A stretch of 8,252 nucleotides of DNA from Oscillospiraceae bacterium (GTDB lineage Bacteria > Bacillota > Clostridia > Oscillospirales > Ruminococcaceae). The position numbers and the translations under genes are program-made. Of this stretch, positions 1-7,063 are shown piece by piece (the first letter of the stretch is position 1; each line of letters opens with the position of its first letter). Where the stretch lies: contig JAEDGE010000083.1 of the NCBI GenBank assembly GCA_016297675.1, forward strand, positions 1 to 8,252, in the 5' to 3' direction. The notes under the pieces are model-generated. The model was not told the DNA's origin. It did not search any database and saw only the letters and a program-made list of their open reading frames with translations.

Positions 1-1069
1 TGATACCAACAATCACGCCCAGCCCTTTGTCAGCTGTCTTTGGCGTAGAGGTTGTCCCATCAACTGGTGCATCTGTTACCGAACCTTCTACCTTGCCTGC
101 TGGCTGTTTCGGATCTTCTGTCACAATTTGCTGGAAAATCGTCTGAAAGGCATCATCCAGATCATCGCTGTCTGTTACAATGTAACTATATGTTGCATCA
201 CTTGCCAAATCTCGAATAAACGCTGCATTTTCATCCGAGTAGTAGTCATGGAAAAATCCAATACTATAGACTGTTGCATCCGTTTTGAGGTTCTCATTGT
301 CAAACTGCAATGCTGCATTTTGTGCCGAACCATAACCGTAATCTACCGTATAATCATAGGAGCCGTCGTTTGGCATGCCATCTGCCATAATAATAACAGA
401 TTTCTGCTCTCCATTGCTGCCGTTTAAAATCAGCTTTACCTGTTCCATACCGCCATACATATTCGTTGCACCACTTGTGGAAAGTTCCGAAATATAGGTA
501 GTCAATGTCGTCAAATCGCTGCTGTATGGGAGATATTCTACATCACTGCCAAATGCCACAATAGAAATCGCTGTAGTCGGACTGTTCTGTAAAAATGACT
601 TACAAATCTCTGTTGCTGCCAGCTTCATGGCATCCATCGGATCTCCGTACATACTGCCGGAAACATCCAGCAAAAGCACAACATCATCATAATAATTGAT
701 TGGTGCACTACCCTGTTCTTCCCCTGTCATAATCGTTGTAACAACTGGCTCATCCGTCACAATGGATGTCACGGTCGTCACCGATGGAATGGTTTCCTGT
801 GCCAGAATTGCCTCTTCTGATTCCGTTGTAGTGGTGGTGGTCGTCTCTGTTGTCGTTTCTTCTGCTGAAGTAACAATTGCTGCTGCCTCTGATTCTACCG
901 GTTCTGTCATGCTGTCCAGTGCCGCAACTGCCTCTTCCACACTGGTAACTTCTAACACTGACCCGGTTTCTGTCCCATCTGCTTCTTCTGCCGCTGCCGA
1001 TAAACTTCCCAAGCCTGACGCTGCGGCGGCTGCGGTCAGCAAAAGTGCCATCCACTTGTTTTTGTGCAT
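1..1069 (-). CDS. Secreted von Willebrand factor A domain protein, probably wall-anchored; 3' end cut by window
   Basis: 356 codons are visible from ATG 1069; the stop lies outside the window. Residues 1-27 form a signal peptide (basic MHKNK, then an Ala/Leu core, cleavage near LSAAA/EE). Residues 28-120 are an acidic, Thr-rich linker with seven threonines at 76-82. Residues 128-315 are a VWA domain with a complete metal-dependent adhesion site: DVSGS at 135-139, Thr202 in GATNM, and Asp230 in IIMADG. Such domains bind protein ligands through a divalent metal. The last visible residues, TPKTADKGLGVIVGI (342-356), look like a sortase sorting signal (PKTxD type) entering a membrane segment, so surface anchoring is inferred. 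The start is set by GAGAGGA at 1078-1084, 8 nt upstream, and a good promoter at 1114-1142. Its own promoter and the terminator at 1329-1359 separate it from the pst-pho operon. The ligand and biological role are unknown. Confidence 0.85.
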   Translation of the reverse strand, partial: MHKNKWMALLLTAAAAASGLGSLSAAAEEADGTETGSVLEVTSVEEAVAALDSMTEPVESEAAAIVTSAEETTTETTTTTTTESEEAILAQETIPSVTTVTSIVTDEPVVTTIMTGEEQGSAPINYYDDVVLLLDVSGSMYGDPMDAMKLAATEICKSFLQNSPTTAISIVAFGSDVEYLPYSSDLTTLTTYISELSTSGATNMYGGMEQVKLILNGSNGEQKSVIIMADGMPNDGSYDYTVDYGYGSAQNAALQFDNENLKTDATVYSIGFFHDYYSDENAAFIRDLASDATYSYIVTDSDDLDDAFQTIFQQIVTEDPKQPAGKVEGSVTDAPVDGTTSTPKTADKGLGVIVGI

Positions 1070-1113
1070 ATTTCTTTTCCTCTCTTTCCAAATCCCATGG
1101 ATTTTATATTTTT

Positions 1114-1142
1114 ATTATAACACTTCTTTTATTTTTTTGCAA
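1114..1142 (-). promoter_or_regulatory. Sigma-A promoter of the VWA gene
   Basis: On the minus strand the -35 is TTGCAA (1137-1142), followed by a 17-bp spacer and a perfect TATAAT (1114-1119). TG one base upstream of it (1121-1122) makes an extended -10. Transcription would begin near 1107, leaving a leader of about 38 nt before ATG 1069. The A-rich spacer and region also suit a strong housekeeping promoter. No TTAACA-type Pho box is next to it, so co-regulation with the phosphate operon is not supported. Confidence 0.75.
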
Positions 1143-1180
1143 GAAAGTTTTGGTTGCATTTTGTGAAAAAAAGCATCAGA

Positions 1181-1202
1181 AATGTAAAGTTCTGTTTACA
1201 TT
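1181..1202. promoter_or_regulatory. 8-bp perfect inverted repeat upstream of the VWA promoter (possible operator)
   Basis: AATGTAAA (1181-1188) and TTTACATT (1195-1202) are perfect inverted arms around a 6-bp centre, GTTCTG. The element is about 40 bp upstream of the -35 of the VWA gene. The dyad is typical in size for a dimeric regulator. As RNA the stem is AT-rich and weak; on the minus strand a T7 run follows only 8 nt later, so a weak terminator cannot be excluded. Confidence 0.35.
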
Positions 1203-1207
1203 GCTAT

Positions 1208-1302
1208 AAAAACGTGCGTTCCATAAAAGTACATTTTCGGATTTCTTAGGGAAACCTTTTCCGAATTGTTCGGCGAATAAAACTTGTTCATCGAACGCAC
1301 AT
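1208..1302 (-). ncRNA. Possible structured RNA or long-loop terminator in the operon/VWA spacer
   Basis: On the minus strand, ATGTGCGTTC (1302-1293) can pair with GAACGCACGT (1221-1212) to give 10 bp including one G-T pair. A T5 run (1212-1208) follows directly. The 71-nt interior has two competing hairpins: CCGAA-CAA-TTCGG (1273-1261), or TTCGGA (1265-1260) with TCCGAA (1241-1236), the latter extended by TTTC/GAAA. The element lies 27 nt beyond the operon terminator and has no convincing promoter of its own. It could be a small RNA, a back-up terminator or chance folding. It matches no RNA family I recognise. Confidence 0.25.
1232..1252 (-). repeat. 21-nt repeat, left copy (20/21 identical to 8232-8252)
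   Basis: Same orientation as the copy at 8232-8252, with one mismatch (+ strand A at 1248, T at 8248). Read on the minus strand, both copies end exactly at an ATG after AAGAAATCCGAAA. This copy lies inside the possible structured RNA at 1208-1302. Similarity stops at the ATG and does not extend further downstream on the minus strand. Confidence 0.6.
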
Positions 1303-1328
1303 GATACAACCCTTGATTTTTTGCACAC

Positions 1329-1359
1329 AAAAAAGCGGTGCCCACGGCAACCGCTTTTT
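1329..1359 (-). terminator. Intrinsic terminator of the pst-pho operon
   Basis: The arms 1330-1342 and 1346-1359 form a 13-bp stem (AAAAAGCGGT-GCC type, one bulged base) with a 3-nt loop. A run of six T on the minus strand follows. It begins 28 nt after the phoR stop codon, so it ends the seven-gene transcript. The A/T arms make it symmetrical and able to act in both directions, but no plus-strand gene in the window would use it. Confidence 0.9.
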
Positions 1360-1386
1360 GATTGACATATTCAGATATCACACCTC

Positions 1387-3117
1387 TTACACTGTTTCCG
1401 ATACGACTGGTTCTTCTGTTTCGGTACCATCTTGTGTAAAGGTGATTGTAATTGTTGTTCCTGCTCCCTCCGCACTCTCCAACTGTATCTTTGCATGATG
1501 CAGCATCGCACCATGTTTCACGATGGAAAGTCCAAGACCAGTTCCACCCACTGCTTTGGAATGACTCTTATCCACACGGTAAAATCGCTCAAAAACTCGC
1601 TCCTGCTCTGCTTTTGGAATGCCAATTCCCGTATCTTTCACCGTCACACAGGCGTTTCCATTTTGACACGAAACCGTTACCGTAACACTGCCCTGCTCCC
1701 GATTGTATTTGATCGCATTTTCACAAACATTATACAGCATTTCATCCAGCACCTGTCGAACACCATGCACACTGCAAGCAGTACCAGTGACTTGAAATGT
1801 CACATTCCGTTTTTCCCAGAGCGGCTGCAAGCGAATTTTTACAGCTTCCGCCAGTTCCAGTAAACCCACAGATTCCCACACAAACGGAGCAGACTGTTCA
1901 TCCAACTGCGACAATTTAATAATATCTCCAATCAGCGTAATCAGCCGCTGAGATTCATCATAAATCTTTCCGGCAAAATGCGGCACATCTGCTGGCAGCA
2001 TAATACCATTCTTCATAATTTCCGCAATACCGGAAATGGAAGTCAACGGCGTTTTCAATTCATGAGAGACATTTGCAGTAAATTCTCTTCGATAGCGTTC
2101 CTGCTTCTCTTTTTCTGTGACATCCAGTATCAAAATCACGACACCAATCAAATCATGTTCCATACTCTGCATTTCCTGCGGTGTCTCATTCTGAAGAACA
2201 GGATTGGCAATCATCTGGTATACACGCCCTTCTCGTTCCAGTAAATCACTGCAATGTCTGCCATGTAATGCCTGCTCCAACACATTTCGGAATGGTTCGC
2301 CCCGTTCCACTGTCAGAATATTTTTCTGTAACACCGAATGTTGGATGCCAAACAGCTGTAAAGCACTCTGGTTGCAAGCCAGAATGGTATACTGCCGGTC
2401 AATCACAAACAATCCTTCTTGCATATGTTCTGTAATCATACTGAATTCATATTGCTGCTGTCGCAGCGTGTCCATTTTCTGTGCAATTTCACGATTCTGA
2501 CTTGCCAATTTACAGAGCAGTGGATCCAATTCTTCATAGGCTGTGACACGCTCCGGATGTTCCAAATCCAGTTCATTGATCGGTTTAATAATCTTTTTCG
2601 TCAGCTGATAAGAAATCACTGCTGCCAGAATCATCATGACGAGTAAAATAAACAACGCCTGCATGAGCAAGACACCCATCATCGCAAACAGAGAACGATG
2701 CTCCATAGAAAGCCGTAGGATGGATTGATTGTCCAATCGTACTGCGTAATAAACTGTTTCCTTTGACATGGTATCCGAGTACCGACGGCTGACACCCGTT
2801 CCATCTTTCTGTGCCTGTTGTACCTCTTCCCGATCCGCATGATTCTCCATTGTAGAAACATCGGATTCTTCACTGTCATACAGCACGGTACCGTCTGCCG
2901 CAATCAAGGTAATTCGATTGGAACCCGTATGTAAGTTGGTAAAATAGTCCATGCCAGCTTTCTCATATCCCTGCTCCGCATAAGCAGCCGTTTCCTTGAG
3001 CTGCTCTACCTGCAAACGATTGAAATGTTCATAGAGCAAACCTGTGACAAAGACAAAACAAAGAATCATGGCAGACCCAACCAATGCTACCATGCTGCCA
3101 AAAATTCTCTTTTTCAC
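1387..3117 (-). CDS. phoR: Sensor histidine kinase PhoR of the phosphate two-component system
   Basis: 576 residues. TM1 spans about 8-28 and TM2 about 144-170. Between them is a roughly 115-residue extracellular sensor region containing ITLIAADGTVLYDSE, a pattern common in PhoR-like kinases of Firmicutes. A short HAMP-like linker (172-215), a PAS domain (about 228-340), and the catalytic core follow. His352 in SHELKTP is the phospho-acceptor. The ATP domain has N467 in NVCENAIK (463-470), DTGIGIP (495-501), the F box around 508-517 and GGTGLGL (524-530). It phosphorylates PhoP when phosphate is scarce, with PhoU and the Pst transporter as the likely input. The start is GTG (3117-3115), overlapping the phoP stop by 4 nt (GTGA), with GGAGA about 10 nt upstream inside phoP. 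It is the last gene of the operon. The Pho assignment rests on the pst-phoU context; the kinase family is certain. Confidence 0.9.
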   Translation of the reverse strand: MKKRIFGSMVALVGSAMILCFVFVTGLLYEHFNRLQVEQLKETAAYAEQGYEKAGMDYFTNLHTGSNRITLIAADGTVLYDSEESDVSTMENHADREEVQQAQKDGTGVSRRYSDTMSKETVYYAVRLDNQSILRLSMEHRSLFAMMGVLLMQALFILLVMMILAAVISYQLTKKIIKPINELDLEHPERVTAYEELDPLLCKLASQNREIAQKMDTLRQQQYEFSMITEHMQEGLFVIDRQYTILACNQSALQLFGIQHSVLQKNILTVERGEPFRNVLEQALHGRHCSDLLEREGRVYQMIANPVLQNETPQEMQSMEHDLIGVVILILDVTEKEKQERYRREFTANVSHELKTPLTSISGIAEIMKNGIMLPADVPHFAGKIYDESQRLITLIGDIIKLSQLDEQSAPFVWESVGLLELAEAVKIRLQPLWEKRNVTFQVTGTACSVHGVRQVLDEMLYNVCENAIKYNREQGSVTVTVSCQNGNACVTVKDTGIGIPKAEQERVFERFYRVDKSHSKAVGGTGLGLSIVKHGAMLHHAKIQLESAEGAGTTITITFTQDGTETEEPVVSETV

Positions 3118-3791
3118 GATGCACCATCTCCCATACGGTATCCGATTCCTCGTACTGTTTCAATGTAACTCCCACATACGCCCAGTTTTTGCCGTAAATG
3201 CCGCACATGGACATCTACTGTCCGGCTTTCCCCGTCAAATGCATATCCCCAGATATGATTCAACAACCGGTCACGCGTAAAAACAACACCCTGATGCTCC
3301 AGAAGCAGACATAGCAATTCAAATTCTTTCAGCGTCAGACTCACATTTTCCTTTCCCACCCGTACAATGTGGCGAGTGGGATTGACATATAGTTCTCCCA
3401 GTACATACTCCTGCTCTTCTTCATTCGGTGCAGCACGACGCAGAACTGCCTTAATCCGTGCAATCAATGCCATCATTCCAAACGGCTTTGGAATATAGTC
3501 ATCTGCTCCGCAGTCCAGCCCCACGACTTGATCATATTCTGTTCCCTTTGCTGTCAGCATGATCACTGGCAGGGTTTTCGTCAGACGATCTGCCCGCAGC
3601 TTCTTCAATACAGAAACGCCATCCTCTTCCGGCAGCATAATATCCAACAGCACCAAAGATGGCAGCTCCTGCTGCATAGCCTCCCAAAATGCGGACGGTC
3701 TGGAAAAACCAGTTGCCTCCATACCTGTATTCCGCAGGGTGTAAATTACCAGTTCCCGAATGCTGTCATCATCTTCCAAAAAATAAATCAC
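3114..3791 (-). CDS. phoP: Response regulator PhoP, OmpR/PhoB family
   Basis: 225 residues, normal for the family. The receiver domain (1-118) has the acidic cluster EDDD (6-9), phospho-acceptor Asp50 in LLDIMLP, Thr80 and Lys102 in PKPFG. A winged-helix DNA-binding domain (about 128-222) has the recognition-helix region SRTVDVHVRHLRQKL and the closing wing IETVRGIGYRM. It is phosphorylated by PhoR and should bind the TTAACA repeats upstream of pstS, giving positive feedback on its own operon (inferred). The start is GTG (3791-3789), preceded by AGGAG about 10 nt upstream; no better in-frame start with a ribosome site is visible in the 57-nt gap after phoU. The gap holds a hairpin (3818-3837). 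Bacillus-type PhoP and proteobacterial PhoB are the same family, so the symbol is a matter of convention. Confidence 0.92.
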   Translation of the reverse strand: MIYFLEDDDSIRELVIYTLRNTGMEATGFSRPSAFWEAMQQELPSLVLLDIMLPEEDGVSVLKKLRADRLTKTLPVIMLTAKGTEYDQVVGLDCGADDYIPKPFGMMALIARIKAVLRRAAPNEEEQEYVLGELYVNPTRHIVRVGKENVSLTLKEFELLCLLLEHQGVVFTRDRLLNHIWGYAFDGESRTVDVHVRHLRQKLGVCGSYIETVRGIGYRMGDGAS

Positions 3792-3817
3792 GTTTCTGTA
3801 TCTCCTCTCTATTGAAA

Positions 3818-3837
3818 CATCAGCCGTTCCGGCGATG
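3818..3837 (-). other. Intercistronic hairpin between phoU and phoP
   Basis: CATCAGCCG (3818-3826) and CGGCGATG (3830-3837) form an 8-bp GC-rich stem with one bulged A and a 3-nt loop (+ strand lettering; the mRNA is the complement). It starts 11 nt after the phoU stop and ends just upstream of the phoP ribosome site. No T run follows, so it is more likely an mRNA stability or processing element than a terminator. Confidence 0.45.
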
Positions 3838-3848
3838 CTATCTGCTAC

Positions 3849-4490
3849 TCAGACGTGTTTTCCAGTCAGCAGATACACCACCCATTCTGCAACATTTTCT
3901 GCATGATCGCCGATTCGCTCCAGATACTTGGCAATCATTAGTAAATCCAGCATCATCTCCACATCTTCACCATTCTCATGCTGAATCATTTTAACCAGAT
4001 CTGCCCGCACTTTATTGAATAGGGCATCCACAGTATCATCTTCCTTTAGAACCCGCTGTGCCAATGTCAGATCCCGCTGTACAAATGCTTCCACACTGTC
4101 TGTTACCATGCGGATCGCAGCCGTTGCCATCTCCTGAATGTGTACCTTGCTGGAAAATTCAGAAAATTTCAGATGCTTGGAAATTTCAGCGATGTCATAT
4201 GCCTGATCACCAATTCTCTCCAAATCGGAAATGATTTTTAATGCAGAAGAAACAGAACGCAGATCACTTGCCACCGGCTGCTGCATCAGCAGTAGTTTCA
4301 TGCAAAGTCGCTCAATTTCTCGCTCCATCTGATTGATGTCCAATTCTGTATTTTCCACTTTGTTTAGTAATTCGGTATCGCCCTGTAACATTCCTTTAAT
4401 GGAACAGGAAATCGCATCCTCGCACATAGCACCCATCTGAATCAGCTTCGTCTTTAAAGCAGCAAGCTGCTGTGTATACAGTTCTCTCAT
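3849..4490 (-). CDS. phoU: Phosphate transport/regulation protein PhoU
   Basis: 213 residues, the usual size. It is all-helical, with two tandem three-helix bundles of the PhoU fold. Each carries the metal-binding signature: ERIGDQAYDIAE (91-102) and ERIGDHAENVAEW (191-203). PhoU sits at the cytoplasmic face, contacts PstB and the PAS region of PhoR, and keeps the kinase in its off state when phosphate is plentiful (family knowledge). ATG 4490 is chosen. A longer in-frame start at 4616 would add 42 residues lying inside pstB, with no sequence resembling PhoU. The ribosome site GGGAGG (4501-4506) is 10 nt upstream of ATG 4490, inside the last codons of pstB, and the pstB stop is 1 nt away, so translation is probably coupled. 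Confidence 0.95.
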   Translation of the reverse strand: MRELYTQQLAALKTKLIQMGAMCEDAISCSIKGMLQGDTELLNKVENTELDINQMEREIERLCMKLLLMQQPVASDLRSVSSALKIISDLERIGDQAYDIAEISKHLKFSEFSSKVHIQEMATAAIRMVTDSVEAFVQRDLTLAQRVLKEDDTVDALFNKVRADLVKMIQHENGEDVEMMLDLLMIAKYLERIGDHAENVAEWVVYLLTGKHV

Positions 4491-4491
4491 C

Positions 4492-5244
4492 TTATCCGAA
4501 CCTCCCTGTAATGTAGTCCTCTGTCCGCTTATCTTCCGGATTGGAGAACAATTTTTCGGTTTCGTTGAATTCGACCACTTCTCCCAACAAGAAAAATGCT
4601 GTTTTATCCGATACACGGGTCGCCTGCTGCATATTATGTGTGACGATAATTACAGTATACTCCTTTTTCAGTTCAATTACAAGGTCTTCAATTTTAGAGG
4701 TTGAAATTGGGTCAAGGGCAGAAGTCGGCTCATCCATCAGCAAAACTTCCGGCTGGACTGCCAATGCTCTGGCAATACAAAGACGCTGCTGCTGTCCGCC
4801 GGACATCCCCAATGCCGATTTATTCAGGCGGTCTTTTACTTCATCCCAAATGGCAGCATCTCGTAAAGATTTTTCTACAATTTCATTCAGCTTGCTTTTG
4901 GAACGAATTCCATGCGTTCTCGGTCCATAGGCAATGTTGTCATAGATACTCATTGGAAAAGGATTCGCCTTCTGGAACACCATACCCACCCGTTTCCGCA
5001 GCAGATTAATATCCATCGAACCATAAATATCCTCGCCATCCAAACGAATATCCCCAGTGATCTTACAGCCCTCTACCAAATCATTCATGCGATTCAGAGA
5101 ACGCAATAATGTAGACTTTCCGCAGCCAGACGGACCAATGAAAGCGGTCACTTCATTGCTTGGCAATGACAGATTCACGCTTTTTAATGCATGGAAATTT
5201 CCATAATACAAGTCCATGTTTTGAATCGTAAATTTATTATCCAT
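4492..5244 (-). CDS. pstB: Phosphate ABC transporter ATP-binding protein PstB
   Basis: 250 residues, full length. Walker A GPSGCGKST (37-45), Q-loop Gln91 in MVFQKANPFPMSIYDN, ABC signature MSGGQQQR (147-154), Walker B VLLMDEP (167-173) with catalytic Glu172, D-loop SALD (175-178) and switch His203 in VTHNMQQA are all present. The FQ-ANPFPMSI-DNIAYG stretch and the ending YITGRFG are typical of PstB rather than other importers. It is the cytoplasmic ATPase of the PstSCAB importer and also relays transport state to PhoU. Start ATG 5244 has GAGGTG (5255-5260) 10 nt upstream, next to the pstA stop; the pstA-pstB gap is 16 nt. Confidence 0.98.
   Translation of the reverse strand: MDNKFTIQNMDLYYGNFHALKSVNLSLPSNEVTAFIGPSGCGKSTLLRSLNRMNDLVEGCKITGDIRLDGEDIYGSMDINLLRKRVGMVFQKANPFPMSIYDNIAYGPRTHGIRSKSKLNEIVEKSLRDAAIWDEVKDRLNKSALGMSGGQQQRLCIARALAVQPEVLLMDEPTSALDPISTSKIEDLVIELKKEYTVIIVTHNMQQATRVSDKTAFFLLGEVVEFNETEKLFSNPEDKRTEDYITGRFG
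4501..4506 (-). promoter_or_regulatory. phoU ribosome binding site inside the pstB 3' end
   Basis: GGGAGG lies 10 nt before ATG 4490. It is formed by the Gly-Arg codons (GGG AGG) of the conserved C-terminal TGRFG motif of PstB. This decides the PhoU start and implies that ribosomes finishing pstB expose or reuse the site. Confidence 0.75.
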
Positions 5245-5260
5245 AAACTTTTGACACCTC

Positions 5261-6139
5261 TTACTTTTTGGTCAGCTTCTTTGCAATCGCACCGGACAAC
5301 ATATTGATCAGAATGACCAGTACCAATAGAACAACTGCAGTGGCATAGGCAGCATTCATCTCCCGTCCCTCACAGAGCAACTGATACATATGAACTGCCA
5401 ATGTCCGGCAAGTTCCCATCGGATTGCTACACACGGTAGTGGCGGTACCAGCTGTGTACATCAAAGCGGCAGTTTCTCCTACAATTCTGCCGATTGCCAG
5501 AATGACACCGGAAAGAATACCCGGCATGGCACTTGGCACAATAATTTTAAAGACTGTCCGCAGCCGTCCGGCACCCAGCCCAAAACTGCCCTCCCGGAAT
5601 GAATCCGGCACACTGAGCAATGCTTCTTCTGTGGTTCGCATAATCAAAGGCAATACCATCAACGCCAATGTAATCGCACCGCCCAGTAAGGAATAACCAA
5701 AATGACAAGCAACTACAAACATCAGATAGCCAAACAAACCAAACACAATAGAGGGAATCCCCTGTAAGGTTTCGGTGGTCATCCGCACAACCTTGACCAA
5801 CTTATTTCCTCGCTTTGCATATTCCACCAAGTAGATGGCGGAGAATACACCGACTGGTACTGCCATAATCAAGGTCAGAACAACCATTTCCAGTGTATTG
5901 ATGATAGAAGGCATCATAGAATTATTAGAAGTGGTATATTTCCATGCAAACATTTCCGGTCGAATTGCAGGAATGCCTTTTACTAAAATATAAATGATCA
6001 AACTGAACAGGATAAACACGGTGATTGCTGCTGCTAAGAGCGTTGCAATCAACAAAATCAAAGACAGCGGCTGATGCCGATACTCTGCTAATTTCTGCTT
6101 CAGGGAACGTTGATTGATTCCAACTGCCGGAGCTGCCAT
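5261..6139 (-). CDS. pstA: Phosphate ABC transporter permease PstA
   Basis: 292 residues with six hydrophobic membrane segments: about 26-54, 80-105, 126-147, 150-168, 206-226 and 262-283. The cytoplasmic EAA coupling loop (171-206) carries EALLSVPDSFREG and the conserved Gly189, and docks on PstB. LQGIPSIVFGLFGY (125-138) is the PstA/PstC family signature. With PstC it forms the membrane channel for phosphate. The start codon shares one base with the pstC stop (TAATG at 6141-6137), and a G-rich ribosome site lies about 8 nt upstream inside pstC. It is told apart from PstC by the long TM1 after a basic N-terminus and by its position next to pstB. Confidence 0.96.
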   Translation of the reverse strand: MAAPAVGINQRSLKQKLAEYRHQPLSLILLIATLLAAAITVFILFSLIIYILVKGIPAIRPEMFAWKYTTSNNSMMPSIINTLEMVVLTLIMAVPVGVFSAIYLVEYAKRGNKLVKVVRMTTETLQGIPSIVFGLFGYLMFVVACHFGYSLLGGAITLALMVLPLIMRTTEEALLSVPDSFREGSFGLGAGRLRTVFKIIVPSAMPGILSGVILAIGRIVGETAALMYTAGTATTVCSNPMGTCRTLAVHMYQLLCEGREMNAAYATAVVLLVLVILINMLSGAIAKKLTKK

Positions 6140-6990
6140 TATTTATTCCCCCCTTTTTTCACCAGTGAAAAGCACACATTGATAATCAGAATAAATACAA
6201 ACAGTACCACGCCGGTTGCAATCAACGCTTCCTTATGCAAGTCCGCCGCATATCCCATTTCCAATACAATATTTGCGGTCATCGTTCGGACACCGGACAA
6301 TAAACTGCTCGGCATGGTTGCCTGATTACCGGCAATCATGACAACTGCCATTGTTTCACCGATGGCACGTCCAATTCCAAGAATGATTCCTGCCATAATA
6401 CCAGATTTTGCTGCCGGCAGCATTGCAAAGTACACACTTCTTTCATGGGTCGCTCCCAATGCCAGAGCACCTTCATAATAGCTGTTGGGTACCGCACGAA
6501 TCTGTGCTTCTGAAACCTCAATGATGGTTGGCAGAATCATAAAACCCAACAGGATACCAGCAGTCAGAACATTCTTTCCGGATACGCCGAAAATATTCTG
6601 CATGATCGGCACCATCACAACGAGTCCAAAGAACCCGTATACAATGGAAGGAATCCCTGCCAGCAGAGAAACCGCCGGTTTTAAAATTTTATACAGTTTT
6701 TTCGGGCAGAATCGTGCCAGAAATACCGAAGTCAACAGTCCAATCGGCACGCCCACAATAATCGCAATGGCAGTTGCATAAATACTGCCAATAATCATTG
6801 GAAAAATACCGAATTGATTTTGATTCGGATTCCAAACCATACCGCCTAAAAATTTCAATGGTCCAATTTCTACAATTGCCGGAATGCCGTTTGCAAACAG
6901 AAAGATGCAAATCAGGGCAACGGCAGCGATGGAAACGCAAGCAGCCAGTGCAAATACACCACGCATTACGATTTCCTTTCCATTTTTCAT
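6139..6990 (-). CDS. pstC: Phosphate ABC transporter permease PstC
   Basis: 283 residues with six membrane segments: about 10-35, 62-92, 107-130, 140-158, 198-220 and 256-277. WNPNQNQFGIFPMIIGS (53-69) is the characteristic PstC motif after TM1. LLAGIPSIVYGFFGL (109-123) is shared with PstA. The EAA loop (161-197) has EAQIRAVPNSYYEGALALG with conserved Gly179. It pairs with PstA as the channel of the phosphate importer. Start ATG 6990 has an ideal AGGAGG 8 nt upstream. The 73-nt gap before it contains a long hairpin (7009-7063). It ends by overlapping pstA by one base. Confidence 0.97.
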   Translation of the reverse strand: MKNGKEIVMRGVFALAACVSIAAVALICIFLFANGIPAIVEIGPLKFLGGMVWNPNQNQFGIFPMIIGSIYATAIAIIVGVPIGLLTSVFLARFCPKKLYKILKPAVSLLAGIPSIVYGFFGLVVMVPIMQNIFGVSGKNVLTAGILLGFMILPTIIEVSEAQIRAVPNSYYEGALALGATHERSVYFAMLPAAKSGIMAGIILGIGRAIGETMAVVMIAGNQATMPSSLLSGVRTMTANIVLEMGYAADLHKEALIATGVVLFVFILIINVCFSLVKKGGNK

Positions 6991-7008
6991 ACGCTGTTCC
7001 TCCTAAAA

Positions 7009-7063
7009 GACAACAGAAAGGAAATCCAGACGACTTCCCTTCTTCATTCCAATCCCTGCTGTC
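7009..7063 (-). other. Two-part hairpin between pstS and pstC (possible attenuator or 3' stabiliser)
   Basis: In the mRNA, GACAGCAG (7063-7056) pairs with CTGTTGTC (7016-7009), 8 bp with one G-U. Inside it GAAGGGAAG (7042-7034) pairs with TTTCCTTTC (7024-7016) around a 9-nt loop; the two parts share base 7016, so one pair must yield. The stem begins at the base after the pstS stop codon. TTTT (7008-7005) and then the pstC ribosome site follow. A hairpin after the binding-protein gene often raises its level over the permease genes; that role is inferred here. Confidence 0.5.

Noticed and set aside
750..1091. 113-codon minus-strand frame overlapping the VWA start
   Set aside because: It is in a different frame from the signal peptide and VWA domain, Arg/Ser/Gly-rich, and lacks any family motif.
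696..1166. 156-codon plus-strand frame rich in Val and Ser
   Set aside because: It is antisense to the VWA gene and its composition simply mirrors the acidic Thr-rich linker; it also has no ribosome site.
1181..1202. TTTACA halves near the VWA gene as a Pho box
   Set aside because: The halves are inverted rather than direct repeats and lie far from the -35, unlike known PhoP sites.
1196..1381. 61-codon minus-strand frame after phoR
   Set aside because: It runs through the operon terminator hairpin and has no recognisable product.
4491..4616. 42-residue N-terminal extension of PhoU
   Set aside because: It lies almost wholly inside pstB in another frame, does not resemble PhoU, and ATG 4490 has a good ribosome site.
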